A stretch of DNA of 64,000 nucleotides, taken from assembly GCF_022603395.1 (NCBI RefSeq), contig NZ_JAIBKA010000005.1, positions 248,001 to 312,000 on the forward strand. Reading direction: 5' to 3'. The translations under genes and the position numbers were made by a program. This DNA comes from Desulfoferrobacter suflitae. Lineage in GTDB: Bacteria; Desulfobacterota; Syntrophobacteria; Syntrophobacterales; Syntrophobacteraceae. Shown here piece by piece: positions 26,022 to 34,471 of this stretch. A model generated the notes under the pieces. The model did not search any database and had not been told where the DNA came from. It was given only the letters and a program-made list of their open reading frames with translations. Positions within the stretch are counted from its first letter, which is position 1, and each line of letters opens with the position of its first letter.

Positions 26022-27287
26022 ATGACTGATAAATCAAACAATAATGAGGGGCATGAATTGAACCAGGACCTGTTTCCACTGATCGAAGACGAACAGTATC
26101 CAGCGGAAGAACCGGATCATCCAGGCTGGCTGTCGATTGGCGAAATCTTAAAGGTCTCTCACCCAGTCTTCCAAAAGAGCAAATTTCTCATTGGCTATCA
26201 TCATTCCTGTAATGTCTATGTGCTGGCGGGTGACTACTTGACCCTGGTGGATCCAGGCAATGATTACACCATCTTTGCAGAGCTGGAAAAATTCGGCTAC
26301 AGCCCCCTTGACATAAAAAAAGTGGTGCTCACCCACGGACACCGCGACCACTGCATGGGCGTATTCGAAATGCTGCGGTTCCCTCCCATCATGGAAAACA
26401 AGTCCGTCGAGATCATCATGCATGCGGCGGGCCCGGCCGAGTTCAAGAGAATAGTCACCGAAGCAGGGTTCCCTCCAACGGAGCTGAAAGGGGGAGAAAC
26501 CCTGGAGCTGAGCGGTTTCGAGTGGGAGGTGATCCACACGCCCGGCCATACCATCGATGGCATATGCCTCTACCATGAACCGACCAGGACCCTTATTTCC
26601 GGGGACACGGTGGTGCCGGAGGCCGTGAGCGATGTGGATAAAAATGGCGGAGGCCGATGGGATCACTATCTGCACGGACTCAAGCTGCTGATGAAAAAGG
26701 ATGTGGCACATGTTCTACCGGGCCATCGGGTTCCCGTCGCAATGACCGGTAGCCGGACCATCGCAGAAACCTATGAAAACGTGCTGATGAAGATCCTGGA
26801 TATCAATCCGGAAGACAAAGTGACCTGGATGGAGGGGGCGAGGCAGCTGGGCGAAAAAGGGCTCCTGGAAGAAGTGGTGTTCTGCTGCGACAAGGAACTG
26901 GCCCTCAGGCCGGAAAATTTCCACGCCATGCAATTGAAGGCCCTTGCCTTGAACGATATGGGACGGTGTGAAGAGGCCATCGACATTTTGGAGCAAATTC
27001 TGGAGCGCCGGCCCGACGATGCCTATGCTTTAACTGCCAAGGGACAGGCTTTGCTGGGTTTGCAGAAGCCTGCCGAAAGCCTGCCCTTTTTTGACGAAGC
27101 CTTAGCCGGGAATCCGCAAATGACCGAAGCGCAGGTATTCAAGGGAATGGCTTTGACCTTTTTGGGCAGACACGATGAAGCCATGGCCATCGAGGCCTTC
27201 AAAAACGAGTTCATGGCGCGCTTCCAGGAACAGATCGACCAGCGGCAGCAAGAGCTGAAACGCGGTGAATCCGACCCAAACGTTTAG
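26022..27287 (+). CDS. Metallo-beta-lactamase-fold hydrolase fused to TPR repeats
   Basis: 421 residues. Residues about 55-255 are an MBL domain with LTHGHRDH (105-110 for the HxHxDH core), HTPGHT, SGDTV and LPGHR, so all dimetal ligands of the glyoxalase II-like branch are present. Residues about 285-400 are three TPR units (NFHAMQLKALALNDMGRCEEAIDIL and the following repeats). The TPR part probably recruits a protein partner to the hydrolase. Substrate unknown: thioesters, phosphodiesters or flavoprotein-type redox chemistry are all possible. It starts a new transcription unit after the terminator at 25740 and is followed by two small unknowns on the same strand. Confidence 0.87.
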   Translation: MTDKSNNNEGHELNQDLFPLIEDEQYPAEEPDHPGWLSIGEILKVSHPVFQKSKFLIGYHHSCNVYVLAGDYLTLVDPGNDYTIFAELEKFGYSPLDIKKVVLTHGHRDHCMGVFEMLRFPPIMENKSVEIIMHAAGPAEFKRIVTEAGFPPTELKGGETLELSGFEWEVIHTPGHTIDGICLYHEPTRTLISGDTVVPEAVSDVDKNGGGRWDHYLHGLKLLMKKDVAHVLPGHRVPVAMTGSRTIAETYENVLMKILDINPEDKVTWMEGARQLGEKGLLEEVVFCCDKELALRPENFHAMQLKALALNDMGRCEEAIDILEQILERRPDDAYALTAKGQALLGLQKPAESLPFFDEALAGNPQMTEAQVFKGMALTFLGRHDEAMAIEAFKNEFMARFQEQIDQRQQELKRGESDPNV

Positions 27288-27427
27288 CTCCGCTGCAGCA
27301 ATTGCAGCTCTAACCCGAGCTGAGGAGGAAGTTGCATTCGTGGCCCCAGAGGAATGCAGATCAGGACAGGTCAATTGATCAGCATTTGCCTGGGCGCCGC
27401 CTGCAGCCAAACAACAGGTGACCGCAA

Positions 27428-27898
27428 ATGACGGATCACACACCCCGGGGAGCAGAAACGATGGACCAGGAGCTCATGAACCTTTACCAAGCTGCCAAGG
27501 CTTTAATCACTTACATTGACAAACAGGATGTCTTCGACCGGGCTGCCGCCGGAGGATGCAGCGGGTTGGACTTCCACCAGTCGGACGCATTCTATGATTT
27601 AATTGTCAAGACCCGGGGGGTCATTAGCGAGGTCGAGGCGCAAGGGAGCGGCAAGACCCCGGCCGGGGACGCGGACGGCGACCGCCCGATGCAGGCGGAC
27701 AAAAAGTGCATGCAACTGCTCGATGCGCTACAAGCCTTGACTGCGCACATCGAACGAGAACGTGCCTTTGATACCGTAACGGATCTTGGACCTGTCGGCT
27801 TCGAAACCCACCAGTCCGACGCATTCATTGAGGTGATCAGGCAGGCCGGCGAGGTCGCAGAAGAGGTTGCTAAAAAACTGAGCAAGCAAGGCATCTGA
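27428..27898 (+). CDS. Two-repeat protein with HQSDAF motif, unknown function
   Basis: 156 residues, or 145 from the second ATG at 27461; neither has a strong ribosome site. The protein is an internal duplication: residues about 18-70 and 97-149 align, each a helix (LYQAAKALITYIDKQ, LLDALQALTAHIERE), an aspartate-containing turn, an identical HQSDAF (50-55 and 128-133) and a second helix. A Gly/Asp-rich linker joins the halves. The identical core suggests a ligand- or metal-binding site used twice. No family recognised. It follows the MBL-TPR gene by 140 bases. Confidence 0.68.
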   Translation: MTDHTPRGAETMDQELMNLYQAAKALITYIDKQDVFDRAAAGGCSGLDFHQSDAFYDLIVKTRGVISEVEAQGSGKTPAGDADGDRPMQADKKCMQLLDALQALTAHIERERAFDTVTDLGPVGFETHQSDAFIEVIRQAGEVAEEVAKKLSKQGI

Positions 27899-27983
27899 GC
27901 AGTCGGCTTCCATTCTCAACAGCCCCTTCACTACGCCGTGCACAACCGCCCGGTTGGCGATTCGGCATGCTATGGGAGCATAT

Positions 27984-28376
27984 ATGGCCATAGAGCAAAT
28001 CACTTACGAAGAATTTTTGAAGAAATTAGAGGCGATTGAAAAGCGCTATCTATCCGATGAGCCGGGCTTTCCCCCGGGAGCGAAAGAGAAAGGCCTGGAA
28101 ATTTGCAGGAAATTCAGACGAGAGGTGGCGGAGATCGGCCCCGAAAACTGTGAATATTATATCGACACGCTTTATGGCCTGCCCATGCACAAGCCCATCA
28201 GGCCGCAGGATACTGAATATGTTCATTGCGCTCACTGCAATGCGCGCATCAGCGTGGAGCAGGCGGTGCATTACAAGCACAGGCTGATCTACGGTGAACA
28301 TTATCATTGCCGTGAGTGTGATCCCAAGGGTGTCTGGGACTGCATGAGCCACGACACCGACATGGAAGTGCACTGA
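27984..28376 (+). CDS. Small protein with C-terminal zinc ribbon, unknown function
   Basis: 130 residues from the ATG at 27984 (an earlier ATG adds ten). The first 70 residues are helical and charged; the C-terminal part has CAHC about 25 residues before CREC, a zinc-ribbon arrangement, with several histidines between and after. Probably cytoplasmic. It could be co-transcribed with the repeat protein 85 bases upstream. It converges with the amidotransferase operon. Confidence 0.68.
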   Translation: MAIEQITYEEFLKKLEAIEKRYLSDEPGFPPGAKEKGLEICRKFRREVAEIGPENCEYYIDTLYGLPMHKPIRPQDTEYVHCAHCNARISVEQAVHYKHRLIYGEHYHCRECDPKGVWDCMSHDTDMEVH

Positions 28377-28467
28377 CCCGCCTCGGCTCGGTTGCCTTGC
28401 CCCTTGCGGGGATGAGAGATTTCACCGGGCGCCGGAGCGAGACCTTGGATTCTCCTCCCGGCTATGT

Positions 28468-29211
28468 CTATATATCCTCCTGCAACACCACGTCGCTGCC
28501 GACGATTGCCAGCAGGAGTCCCTTGGAAAAGTTCTGGCGCGAGATGCTGACCCAATTTTCCGGGCTCAAACCCTGCCCCACCGTGGTCAACAGCAGGCCG
28601 TTTTCAAGCTTCTTGCTCCCCTTGAGCAAAAAAAACTGACGGTGGTTGCTGAACGCAAACAACACCCAGCCGTTTGTCAACAGAAAATTGTATCGGCCCG
28701 GATAGTCCTCCACCAGGCGGCCGACCGTTTGTGCGACGGCAAGGAACAGCGAGAGCGTGGAATTGCTCTTACTGTTGAGCTCCGCAATGCCGTCCAGCAG
28801 GTACTCGAAGGTTTTTGCCGAATCGCTGACCGCACAATCGAGTCGCACATTCTTACTGATGTAGGACTCTATGGAGGGAGCTTTGCCGTTGTGGGCGAAA
28901 ATCCAGTCCTCGCCCCTGAATCGCAGGGTAAAAGGATGGGCATGACACTCATCGATCGGACCACTGGTTCGAAGTCGCACGTGCGCAATGATGAACTTGC
29001 TCGATATGATGCGCGCCAGCCTTTGGAAGCTGTCATCATAGCGTCCTTCGTAATAGGCCCGGTCGGCGGATTTTTCCACATGAGCCCGATTTTTCCTGAA
29101 AAAACCTATTCCCCAGCCGTCCACATTTCTCCCCGCCCTGGCGGCAAAAAGCGGCAGGGATCTGGGTGCTGAGTAATTCGTTGCCGCCGAAAGAGCAAAT
29201 AAGTCACACAT
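28468..29211 (-). CDS. Class II glutamine amidotransferase-like protein, intact active site
   Basis: 247 residues. Met1 is followed by Cys2 (MCDLFALS), the N-terminal nucleophile of this superfamily after Met removal. NVDGWGIGFF, IIAHVRLRTSG (the Arg that holds the substrate carboxylate), CHAHPF and FAHNG (oxyanion Asn-Gly) are all present, as in YafJ/EgtC-type stand-alone amidotransferase domains. It should hydrolyse a gamma-glutamyl amide. Third gene of the operon amidoligase, paralogue, this gene. Such amidotransferases recur beside amidoligases that build or edit peptide-like amides, so it may trim what the amidoligase makes. Confidence 0.87.
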   Translation of the reverse strand: MCDLFALSAATNYSAPRSLPLFAARAGRNVDGWGIGFFRKNRAHVEKSADRAYYEGRYDDSFQRLARIISSKFIIAHVRLRTSGPIDECHAHPFTLRFRGEDWIFAHNGKAPSIESYISKNVRLDCAVSDSAKTFEYLLDGIAELNSKSNSTLSLFLAVAQTVGRLVEDYPGRYNFLLTNGWVLFAFSNHRQFFLLKGSKKLENGLLLTTVGQGLSPENWVSISRQNFSKGLLLAIVGSDVVLQEDI

Positions 29212-29278
29212 GGCAGAGTGTCCAGTGGCCTCACCATCATGCCGGAGGCCTCAATTCAAAAAACATATTGCCGGGATG

Positions 29279-30022
29279 CTAAACCACATCCCCCAGATAG
29301 AGTAAATCCGGCCCGGCGATGACCAGAAGCTTGCCCAGGGTAGCGGGCTCAGGACGGATAGTGATCCAGTCTTTATCACTCAACCCTTCCTTGATAGAAG
29401 TCAGAATCAGGCTGTTGCCGGAACTCTCCGTTTCTCGCAGGAGCATCAGTTGACGAAAATTGCAGAAGGCAAAAAGCACCGATTCATTGGCTAGAAAAAA
29501 CGCATAGTTTCCCGGGTATTCGGTAACCATGTTCTTGATGCTCTTAACCAGCGACCGGCCGAGACTGCCATACGGTGTATAGCGCAGATAGGAGACCAGC
29601 TGGTCGCGCAAATACTCAAACACGCGAGCAGGGTAGACATCCACATCGATTCGCGGCTCATGGGCGGTCTTATACTCTTCTATTCCATCGATCAGCCCGA
29701 CATGCACAAAAAGCCATGCATGGTCGAGAAAGGAGAGGGCGAAGGGATGGTTGTGGGCGGTGTGCCGCCCCCCGCTCAAGGGGCAGCTGATGTGCGACAC
29801 AATGATTCGGCTGTCAACAACCCGCGCCAGCCTCTGGAAGCTCTCATGCACCTGTTCCTGACTGTAGACCCGTTCTGAGGATTTCTCGATCAGTGCGTGG
29901 TTGTCACGAAAAAATCCGATCCCCCAACCGTTCATATTCCTTTGGCTCTTTTCCGCAAAGATCGGCAGGTATTCCTGGGCGGTGTAATTGACCCCCGATG
30001 AGAGTGCAAAAATGTCACACAT
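29279..30022 (-). CDS. Class II glutamine amidotransferase-like paralogue with altered active site
   Basis: 247 residues, the same length as and clearly related to the next gene (MCDIFALSSG, NMNGWGIGFF, HNHPF). Cys2 is kept, but the substrate-binding Arg is gone (IIVSHISCPLSG versus IIAHVRLRTSG) and the oxyanion-hole Asn is replaced by Val (FVHVG versus FAHNG; codon GTC). It is therefore unlikely to hydrolyse glutamine normally. It may have a new substrate or serve as a non-catalytic subunit of its sister. It begins five bases after the amidoligase stop codon, so the two are translated from one message. Confidence 0.86.
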   Translation of the reverse strand: MCDIFALSSGVNYTAQEYLPIFAEKSQRNMNGWGIGFFRDNHALIEKSSERVYSQEQVHESFQRLARVVDSRIIVSHISCPLSGGRHTAHNHPFALSFLDHAWLFVHVGLIDGIEEYKTAHEPRIDVDVYPARVFEYLRDQLVSYLRYTPYGSLGRSLVKSIKNMVTEYPGNYAFFLANESVLFAFCNFRQLMLLRETESSGNSLILTSIKEGLSDKDWITIRPEPATLGKLLVIAGPDLLYLGDVV

Positions 30023-30027
30023 TCAAT

Positions 30028-30993
30028 TCACGTCCCTTCGATGCTTTCCAAACCATGCGCCCGCTTTGTTCGCCAACCTTTGATGCGATCCATGTGACCA
30101 AACGCAAGGTAGACCTTATAGATGGTCTTCATCCACTTGTTGGCATCGGCGTAATATTCGATCAGCGGGATATGCCCATCACTCAGCTCAACCAGAAACT
30201 GGGTGAAGATGATCCACTGCATGGCTTCATCCACGTCATGCAGGACCGCGGAATGATAGCGAAATTCGATGGTCGATCGATACCAGTAGGAATGCAGATT
30301 GAGCCCGTGATAGCGGGTCATGTCATAGCGTTCGGATCGTTTGCAGTCGGGATCATACCTGTTCTCGACAGAGTACCAGAGCTGCTTGACCCGGCAGCCG
30401 TTGTTCCTGCATTGATCTTCGCAGGAATCAAGCTTGAGCAGCACTTCGATGTCCAGGTCCATGGGCCGGCAGGTATCTTTGTCCCTGCGATTGCCGTCTA
30501 TGAGCAAATACAGATAATCTTCCATGGGGTAGACGATTCTCACCAGCTCCTTGAGGTTCTTGCAATCATAACGCTGGGAATCGACCCCGTGATGGACATG
30601 AAACCCGCATGATGCATCTATTTGCACACCTTTTATTTGACCGAGCAGGCGAAAACAGCGATACGCCTCCACCAGGCCATCCAGGCCGCGCAATATCGGG
30701 CTTATCAACTCGACACCGCCTCGATGGACAATGGATGAATCTTCCTCAAGGCGCCAGGCGCCCTCTTCCGAGCCAAACTTCACGCCATAACTCTCGAGCA
30801 AATCGCTGAAGCTTCTCCCATCTTTTGTTTTTGAGTGAATGTTGTGCACCTTGATTCTGCCGTTGTCAGGCGGCAAGAGGTAATAATCGAGGCCATAAAA
30901 CTCGATTTCCACTCCAAAAGGCCGTTCGGTAAAGTATTGGAGCATGGGATACTTGTCTTTGAGTTTTGATTCCAGCTTTCGAGACCCTTCCAT
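30028..30993 (-). CDS. Amidoligase (GCS2/glutamine-synthetase-fold COOH-NH2 ligase family)
   Basis: 321 residues. The signature of the putative amidoligase family is clear: FGVEIEF (26-32), EEDSSI (83-88), GVELISPILRG (93-103) and SCGFHVHHG (128-136). These enzymes form amide bonds between a carboxylate and an amine with ATP and are predicted to make unusual peptides or to modify proteins. First gene of a three-gene minus-strand operon with two class II amidotransferases; AGGAGGAG precedes the ATG. This pairing has been described for the family; the product is unknown. Confidence 0.88.
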   Translation of the reverse strand: MEGSRKLESKLKDKYPMLQYFTERPFGVEIEFYGLDYYLLPPDNGRIKVHNIHSKTKDGRSFSDLLESYGVKFGSEEGAWRLEEDSSIVHRGGVELISPILRGLDGLVEAYRCFRLLGQIKGVQIDASCGFHVHHGVDSQRYDCKNLKELVRIVYPMEDYLYLLIDGNRRDKDTCRPMDLDIEVLLKLDSCEDQCRNNGCRVKQLWYSVENRYDPDCKRSERYDMTRYHGLNLHSYWYRSTIEFRYHSAVLHDVDEAMQWIIFTQFLVELSDGHIPLIEYYADANKWMKTIYKVYLAFGHMDRIKGWRTKRAHGLESIEGT

Positions 30994-31289
30994 GAATGGC
31001 TCCTCCTAGGGTATCGCAGGTTAACCTCAGCTGTGGTGCAGTTTATGCCGCCTGGTCTCATTGGCAGAGGAGAGAAACCGAATATCCAGAAGATCCCCTG
31101 TTAGCGAGTCTCAGAAAAATTAGAAACGCACTCTGTTTTTATAACCATTTTAGTGTACCATGAACCATTCTGGACAACAATCATGGAATCATATTGGGGG
31201 CTGTTTTGCCGGGTTTTGCCCGGTCGCCCCGGGCCGGTTTAGACGAAGCACCGGCCGCCTGTTTCCGGGGTTCGAGGGCGGGATGAAAG
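30994..31289. other. Intergenic region between the amidoligase operon and the next plus-strand gene
   Basis: About 300 bases. The minus-strand promoter of the amidoligase operon should lie here, and the AT-rich part around 31110-31170 is the best place for divergent promoters. The 31200-31270 stretch is GC-rich with imperfect inverted repeats. No gene or RNA recognised. Confidence 0.4.
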
Positions 31290-31766
31290 ATGGGGGGAAG
31301 CGTGGGCGACATGACCCGTTTTGACGACCGACAACACAGGGACAAGCCATTGGAAAACTCGACGCAGCCGCGCACCGACCCGGGCGCACAAATGACGCAC
31401 ATCAAGCACCTGGTGGCCGCCTGCTGGAGCTTTGATCCGGGCAAGCCTGTGACGGCGGAAGAACTTCTGGACCACGCCGGAGCCGCCCTGCTGCCGCTGT
31501 TTCATACCCCACCCATCGGCCCGATTCCGGCCTACCTTGAGCCCCACCATCATGTGCACCAGTGCGTTGCGGAGTATGAAGAGAGGCTCGAGGAACTGGA
31601 TCGGTGGAAAGCCCGACAGCTTTGCTCATGGCTCAGGCAACGAGTCGGCGACGAGTTCATGATTCAGAACAAAGCCTACAGGCTGCACATGCAAGAAGCC
31701 GATACGGATGTTGCAGCACGTTACTGGCTCCAACCAATCCGGCAGTTTCCCGGTAGCCCGGGTTGA
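31290..31766 (+). CDS. Hypothetical protein
   Basis: 158 residues, or 151 from the ATG at 31311. No signal peptide. It contains a His-rich turn (PHHHVHQC) at about 85 and otherwise helical, charged sequence with several tryptophans. No family recognised and no strong ribosome site at either start. Coding is plausible but not certain. It is separated by about 280 non-coding bases from the FKBP gene downstream. Confidence 0.42.
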   Translation: MGGSVGDMTRFDDRQHRDKPLENSTQPRTDPGAQMTHIKHLVAACWSFDPGKPVTAEELLDHAGAALLPLFHTPPIGPIPAYLEPHHHVHQCVAEYEERLEELDRWKARQLCSWLRQRVGDEFMIQNKAYRLHMQEADTDVAARYWLQPIRQFPGSPG

Positions 31767-32045
31767 TTTACGAAGCCCGGCAAAAACAGGCGTTGGGTTC
31801 CGTCACGCGCTACGCGTGCCTCTACCGAACCTACAGCAAAAACATGCTCCTGCAAACTACAGCAGGCTGTTCGGGAAAGGGATATTGTTCTCCCCCCCGA
31901 GGGGCAGAGGTTGGTCTCGGACAGGCCTCGGCACTCATCGGGCACAAATTCGGAATCACTGTCGGATTTGTCGCATCGAGTTGACAGACCAAAACTATCA
32001 CTGTTATCCTATGGCCTACTTTTGGACTGAAAGGATGGAAGAAAC

Positions 32046-32477
32046 ATGTCGCAGGCGAAACTGGGCGATCAAGTGAGAGTTCATTACATTGGAACTTTGG
32101 AGGGCGGCGCGGTTTTCAGTTCCACCTATGAGGAGAAAGAGCCTTTTGTATTCACCATTGGAGAGGGGAACGTACTCGCCGGCTTTGAACAGGCCGTGGT
32201 CGGAATGAGTGAGGGAGAGACAAAAACCATTACAATCCCCCCCGACCAGGCCTACGGTCAGCACAGGAAGGAATTTGTGTTCAACATGGAAAAGGCATCC
32301 GTCCCCGCCAATCTCGAACTGCAGTTGGGGAAGAAACTGCAGGTTCGGCTGAGCGGAGGCACAACGGCCGTGGCAACCATTCAGGCGATTACCGACGACA
32401 GCGTCATCCTTGACGCCAATGACCCGTTGGCGGGGAAAACGCTGGTGTTTCAAATAAAACTTTTGGAAATCCTCTAG
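32046..32477 (+). CDS. FKBP-type peptidyl-prolyl cis-trans isomerase
   Basis: 143 residues. VRVHYIGTLEGGAVFSSTYE, FTIGEGNVLAGFEQAVVGM and ITIPPDQAYGQH are the canonical FKBP/SlyD landmarks, followed by the insert-in-flap region (KEFVFNMEKASVPANLELQLG) and closing strands (FQIKLLEIL). Catalyses proline isomerisation and chaperones folding in the cytoplasm; no signal peptide. The metal-binding tail of SlyD is absent. It lies just upstream of the ubiquitin-like operon but is separated from it by 416 bases, so a functional link is not implied. Confidence 0.93.
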   Translation: MSQAKLGDQVRVHYIGTLEGGAVFSSTYEEKEPFVFTIGEGNVLAGFEQAVVGMSEGETKTITIPPDQAYGQHRKEFVFNMEKASVPANLELQLGKKLQVRLSGGTTAVATIQAITDDSVILDANDPLAGKTLVFQIKLLEIL

Positions 32478-32893
32478 CGTGTTAAAATTTTAATGTTAAG
32501 TTAAAATTCGATTATGACTGCTCGACTGAACTAATGGAAGCCATCTCACTTTCGTTTGCGTGCGCCGACTCCGTTTGAAGTGCTCGATCTCATTCACTTG
32601 CGGCCGACGCTTTTCGCTGGAAGCCGACACACTTCCCACTTCCACCTGAATCCCTCTCTAACGACTCTTCTCCGCCTGTTGGAGTTCCTGCAGTAAATTT
32701 CCAGGCGGCGTTCATCATTTTAACCGACCCTGCTGCGCTGCCGAGGAAATGGAAAAGGCACGGATCGTGGCTGCAGAGCCTGCACCCAACAACAACGCGT
32801 TCCGGCAGGCCGCCCGAGAATGGCAACTGCCTCTCCCCCGGGGCGGAGGGATTGGTCCGGCGGCCTCCCGGCAACCCAACCGAGGAGCGAATC
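32478..32893. other. Intergenic region upstream of the ubiquitin-like operon
   Basis: 416 bases without a convincing gene. The first 40 bases are AT-rich (TTAAAATTTTAATGTTAAGTT, with a dyad around AAAATTTTAA) and could hold a promoter or operator. The rest is GC-rich. The operon's ribosome site GAGGAGCG lies at its end. Confidence 0.4.
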
Positions 32894-33166
32894 ATGTCAA
32901 TCATGTGGTTCTATGATGAAGCCAGGGAAATGCAAGAGTATCAAAACTTGAGCGAAGCTGTCCGCGGGCTGGAGAGGGAATACCTGGAAATTCGAGTTCT
33001 GCTGCGTGACGCGGAGAACAGTCTGAAGCAAGATCCCGAAAGCGACTATCTGGCGGCAAAGGTCAAGTATCTCAGGAAACGTCTGGCCGATCTTGAAAAA
33101 GAAGCGCCCAGGCTCGCTTCCGATGTGCCCCTGGAGATAGCTCTGTTTACCCCGCCCCATGGATAA
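32894..33166 (+). CDS. Coiled-coil protein, first gene of the ubiquitin-like operon
   Basis: 90 residues from the ATG at 32894 (GAGGAGCG upstream). Residues 10-70 are strongly helical with heptad-like hydrophobic spacing (AREMQEYQNLSEAVRGLERE, KVKYLRKRLADLEKEA), that is a coiled coil. The tail is short and non-helical and ends in a terminal glycine (LFTPPHG). A small coiled-coil protein ending in Gly next to an E1 gene could be a modifier or an adaptor, but it is not beta-grasp in character. It ends 18 bases before the E1-like gene. No family recognised. Confidence 0.75.
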   Translation: MSIMWFYDEAREMQEYQNLSEAVRGLEREYLEIRVLLRDAENSLKQDPESDYLAAKVKYLRKRLADLEKEAPRLASDVPLEIALFTPPHG

Positions 33167-33184
33167 GCGGCGTAGCGGTTCGCG

Positions 33185-34471
33185 ATGGCCACGACCGATA
33201 ACTTTGCCGAGGATGCTCGACTGGACAGACAACTGCGCATCGAGGGATGGAACCAGAGCGCATTGGAGAACGCCAGGATTGCTGTGGTGGGCGACGACGA
33301 TCTGTTGTCATCTGTGTTTTTGATGTCCCTTTCCGCGCTGGGGGTGAACCGGGCCGTCGTCATTGCACCGTCGCTTCATCCGGCATTTGTCGAAATTGCC
33401 CGGGGAGTGAATGCGTTTTTTGAGCTCGCACACCTGCAGGGATTTTACACCCATTCGAGCCTGGATGACCTGTTCGGCGGTTGCCGGGTCATCGTGGATT
33501 TGAGCCATTACGGACTTGCAAACAAGCTGTTGCTGGCCAAGGGGTTCCTGGAAGGAATACCGATTGTCAGGGGTTTCTGCTGCGAACAGCTGGATGAACA
33601 GGGTTTTAAAGTCTTTACCTATGTGCGCGGACGCGAATGGCGGGAAATCGAGCAGTTGATATCTCCACAAAACCTGCCGGCCCAGCATTTTGACGACGCC
33701 GTGCTGGATACGATCATCGCCGGCATTGTCCTGGAGGAAACCAAAAACCTACTGATGGGCAGGGTGGTCTCTGATGAAATCATCGCCTACCATCGCCACA
33801 CATTGACTTCGGCGGCAAAAGCGGATCATCTGCTGGTGGTCGGTGCAGGCGCCCTGGGTGTTTTTGTTGGAATGGGACTTGCCCATTCGGGCTATCACAA
33901 CATCACATTCATGGATCCAGATACAGTCGATGTGACCAATTTAAACAGACAGGTGTTGTTCTACGATGCTGTGGGTGAGAGCAAAGCGCAAGCGCTGGCC
34001 AGGAAACTGAACGAGCTTTGTCGAGTGAATTCCCGCGGCCGGGTTGAAGCGTTCGCCGCCACTACCGACCTGGCCGCCTACGATGCGGTTTTCGACTGTG
34101 TCGACAATTTTGAAGCGCGCATCGCACTGAGTGAACGGTGTGAAGAGAAGGGCAAGGTGCTGATCAGCGGCGGGACCAGCGCGGAGGCCGGGCAGGTGGT
34201 GGTTTATACGCCCGCGGAGAAAGGCCCCACACCGGCGCAGTTGCTGGGCTTGTACGATATCGTTGCCGGCCGCCCCGGGGAGCATCACCGCAAAGAACGA
34301 GCTTCCTGCGTGCATCAACCCGATCCGTCGGTCATCATGACCAACCAGATTGCCGCTGGTTTTATGGTGGATAGCTATCGAGTGCTTTCCAGCGGTCAGG
34401 AACCGGAGAATATTTTTTATAATTCCAGGAGCCATGAAAGAATTTTGAAGGAAAGGAGACATCTGACATGA
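33185..34471 (+). CDS. Two-lobed E1-like (ThiF/MoeB superfamily) activating enzyme
   Basis: 428 residues. The C-terminal half is a standard E1 adenylation domain: GAGALG (220-225), acidic residue FMDPD (Asp244), NLNRQV (Arg255), DCVDNFEARIAL (304-315) and a candidate catalytic Cys375 (RASCVHQ) before MTNQIAAG. The N-terminal half is a second, degenerate Rossmann lobe that opens ARLDRQLRIEGWNQSAL like eukaryotic E1s, but its nucleotide loop reads VVGDDDLLSS and lacks GxGxxG. The protein thus has an inactive plus an active lobe, like UBA1 or the APPBP1-UBA3 pair. Expected role: adenylate the C-terminus of a small modifier and carry it as a thioester. The stop overlaps the next ATG by four bases. 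Confidence 0.87.
   Translation: MATTDNFAEDARLDRQLRIEGWNQSALENARIAVVGDDDLLSSVFLMSLSALGVNRAVVIAPSLHPAFVEIARGVNAFFELAHLQGFYTHSSLDDLFGGCRVIVDLSHYGLANKLLLAKGFLEGIPIVRGFCCEQLDEQGFKVFTYVRGREWREIEQLISPQNLPAQHFDDAVLDTIIAGIVLEETKNLLMGRVVSDEIIAYHRHTLTSAAKADHLLVVGAGALGVFVGMGLAHSGYHNITFMDPDTVDVTNLNRQVLFYDAVGESKAQALARKLNELCRVNSRGRVEAFAATTDLAAYDAVFDCVDNFEARIALSERCEEKGKVLISGGTSAEAGQVVVYTPAEKGPTPAQLLGLYDIVAGRPGEHHRKERASCVHQPDPSVIMTNQIAAGFMVDSYRVLSSGQEPENIFYNSRSHERILKERRHLT

Noticed and set aside
31767-32045. Small RNA or gene upstream of the FKBP
   Set aside because: Frames in all directions are short and overlapping, with no promoter-terminator pair to support an RNA.
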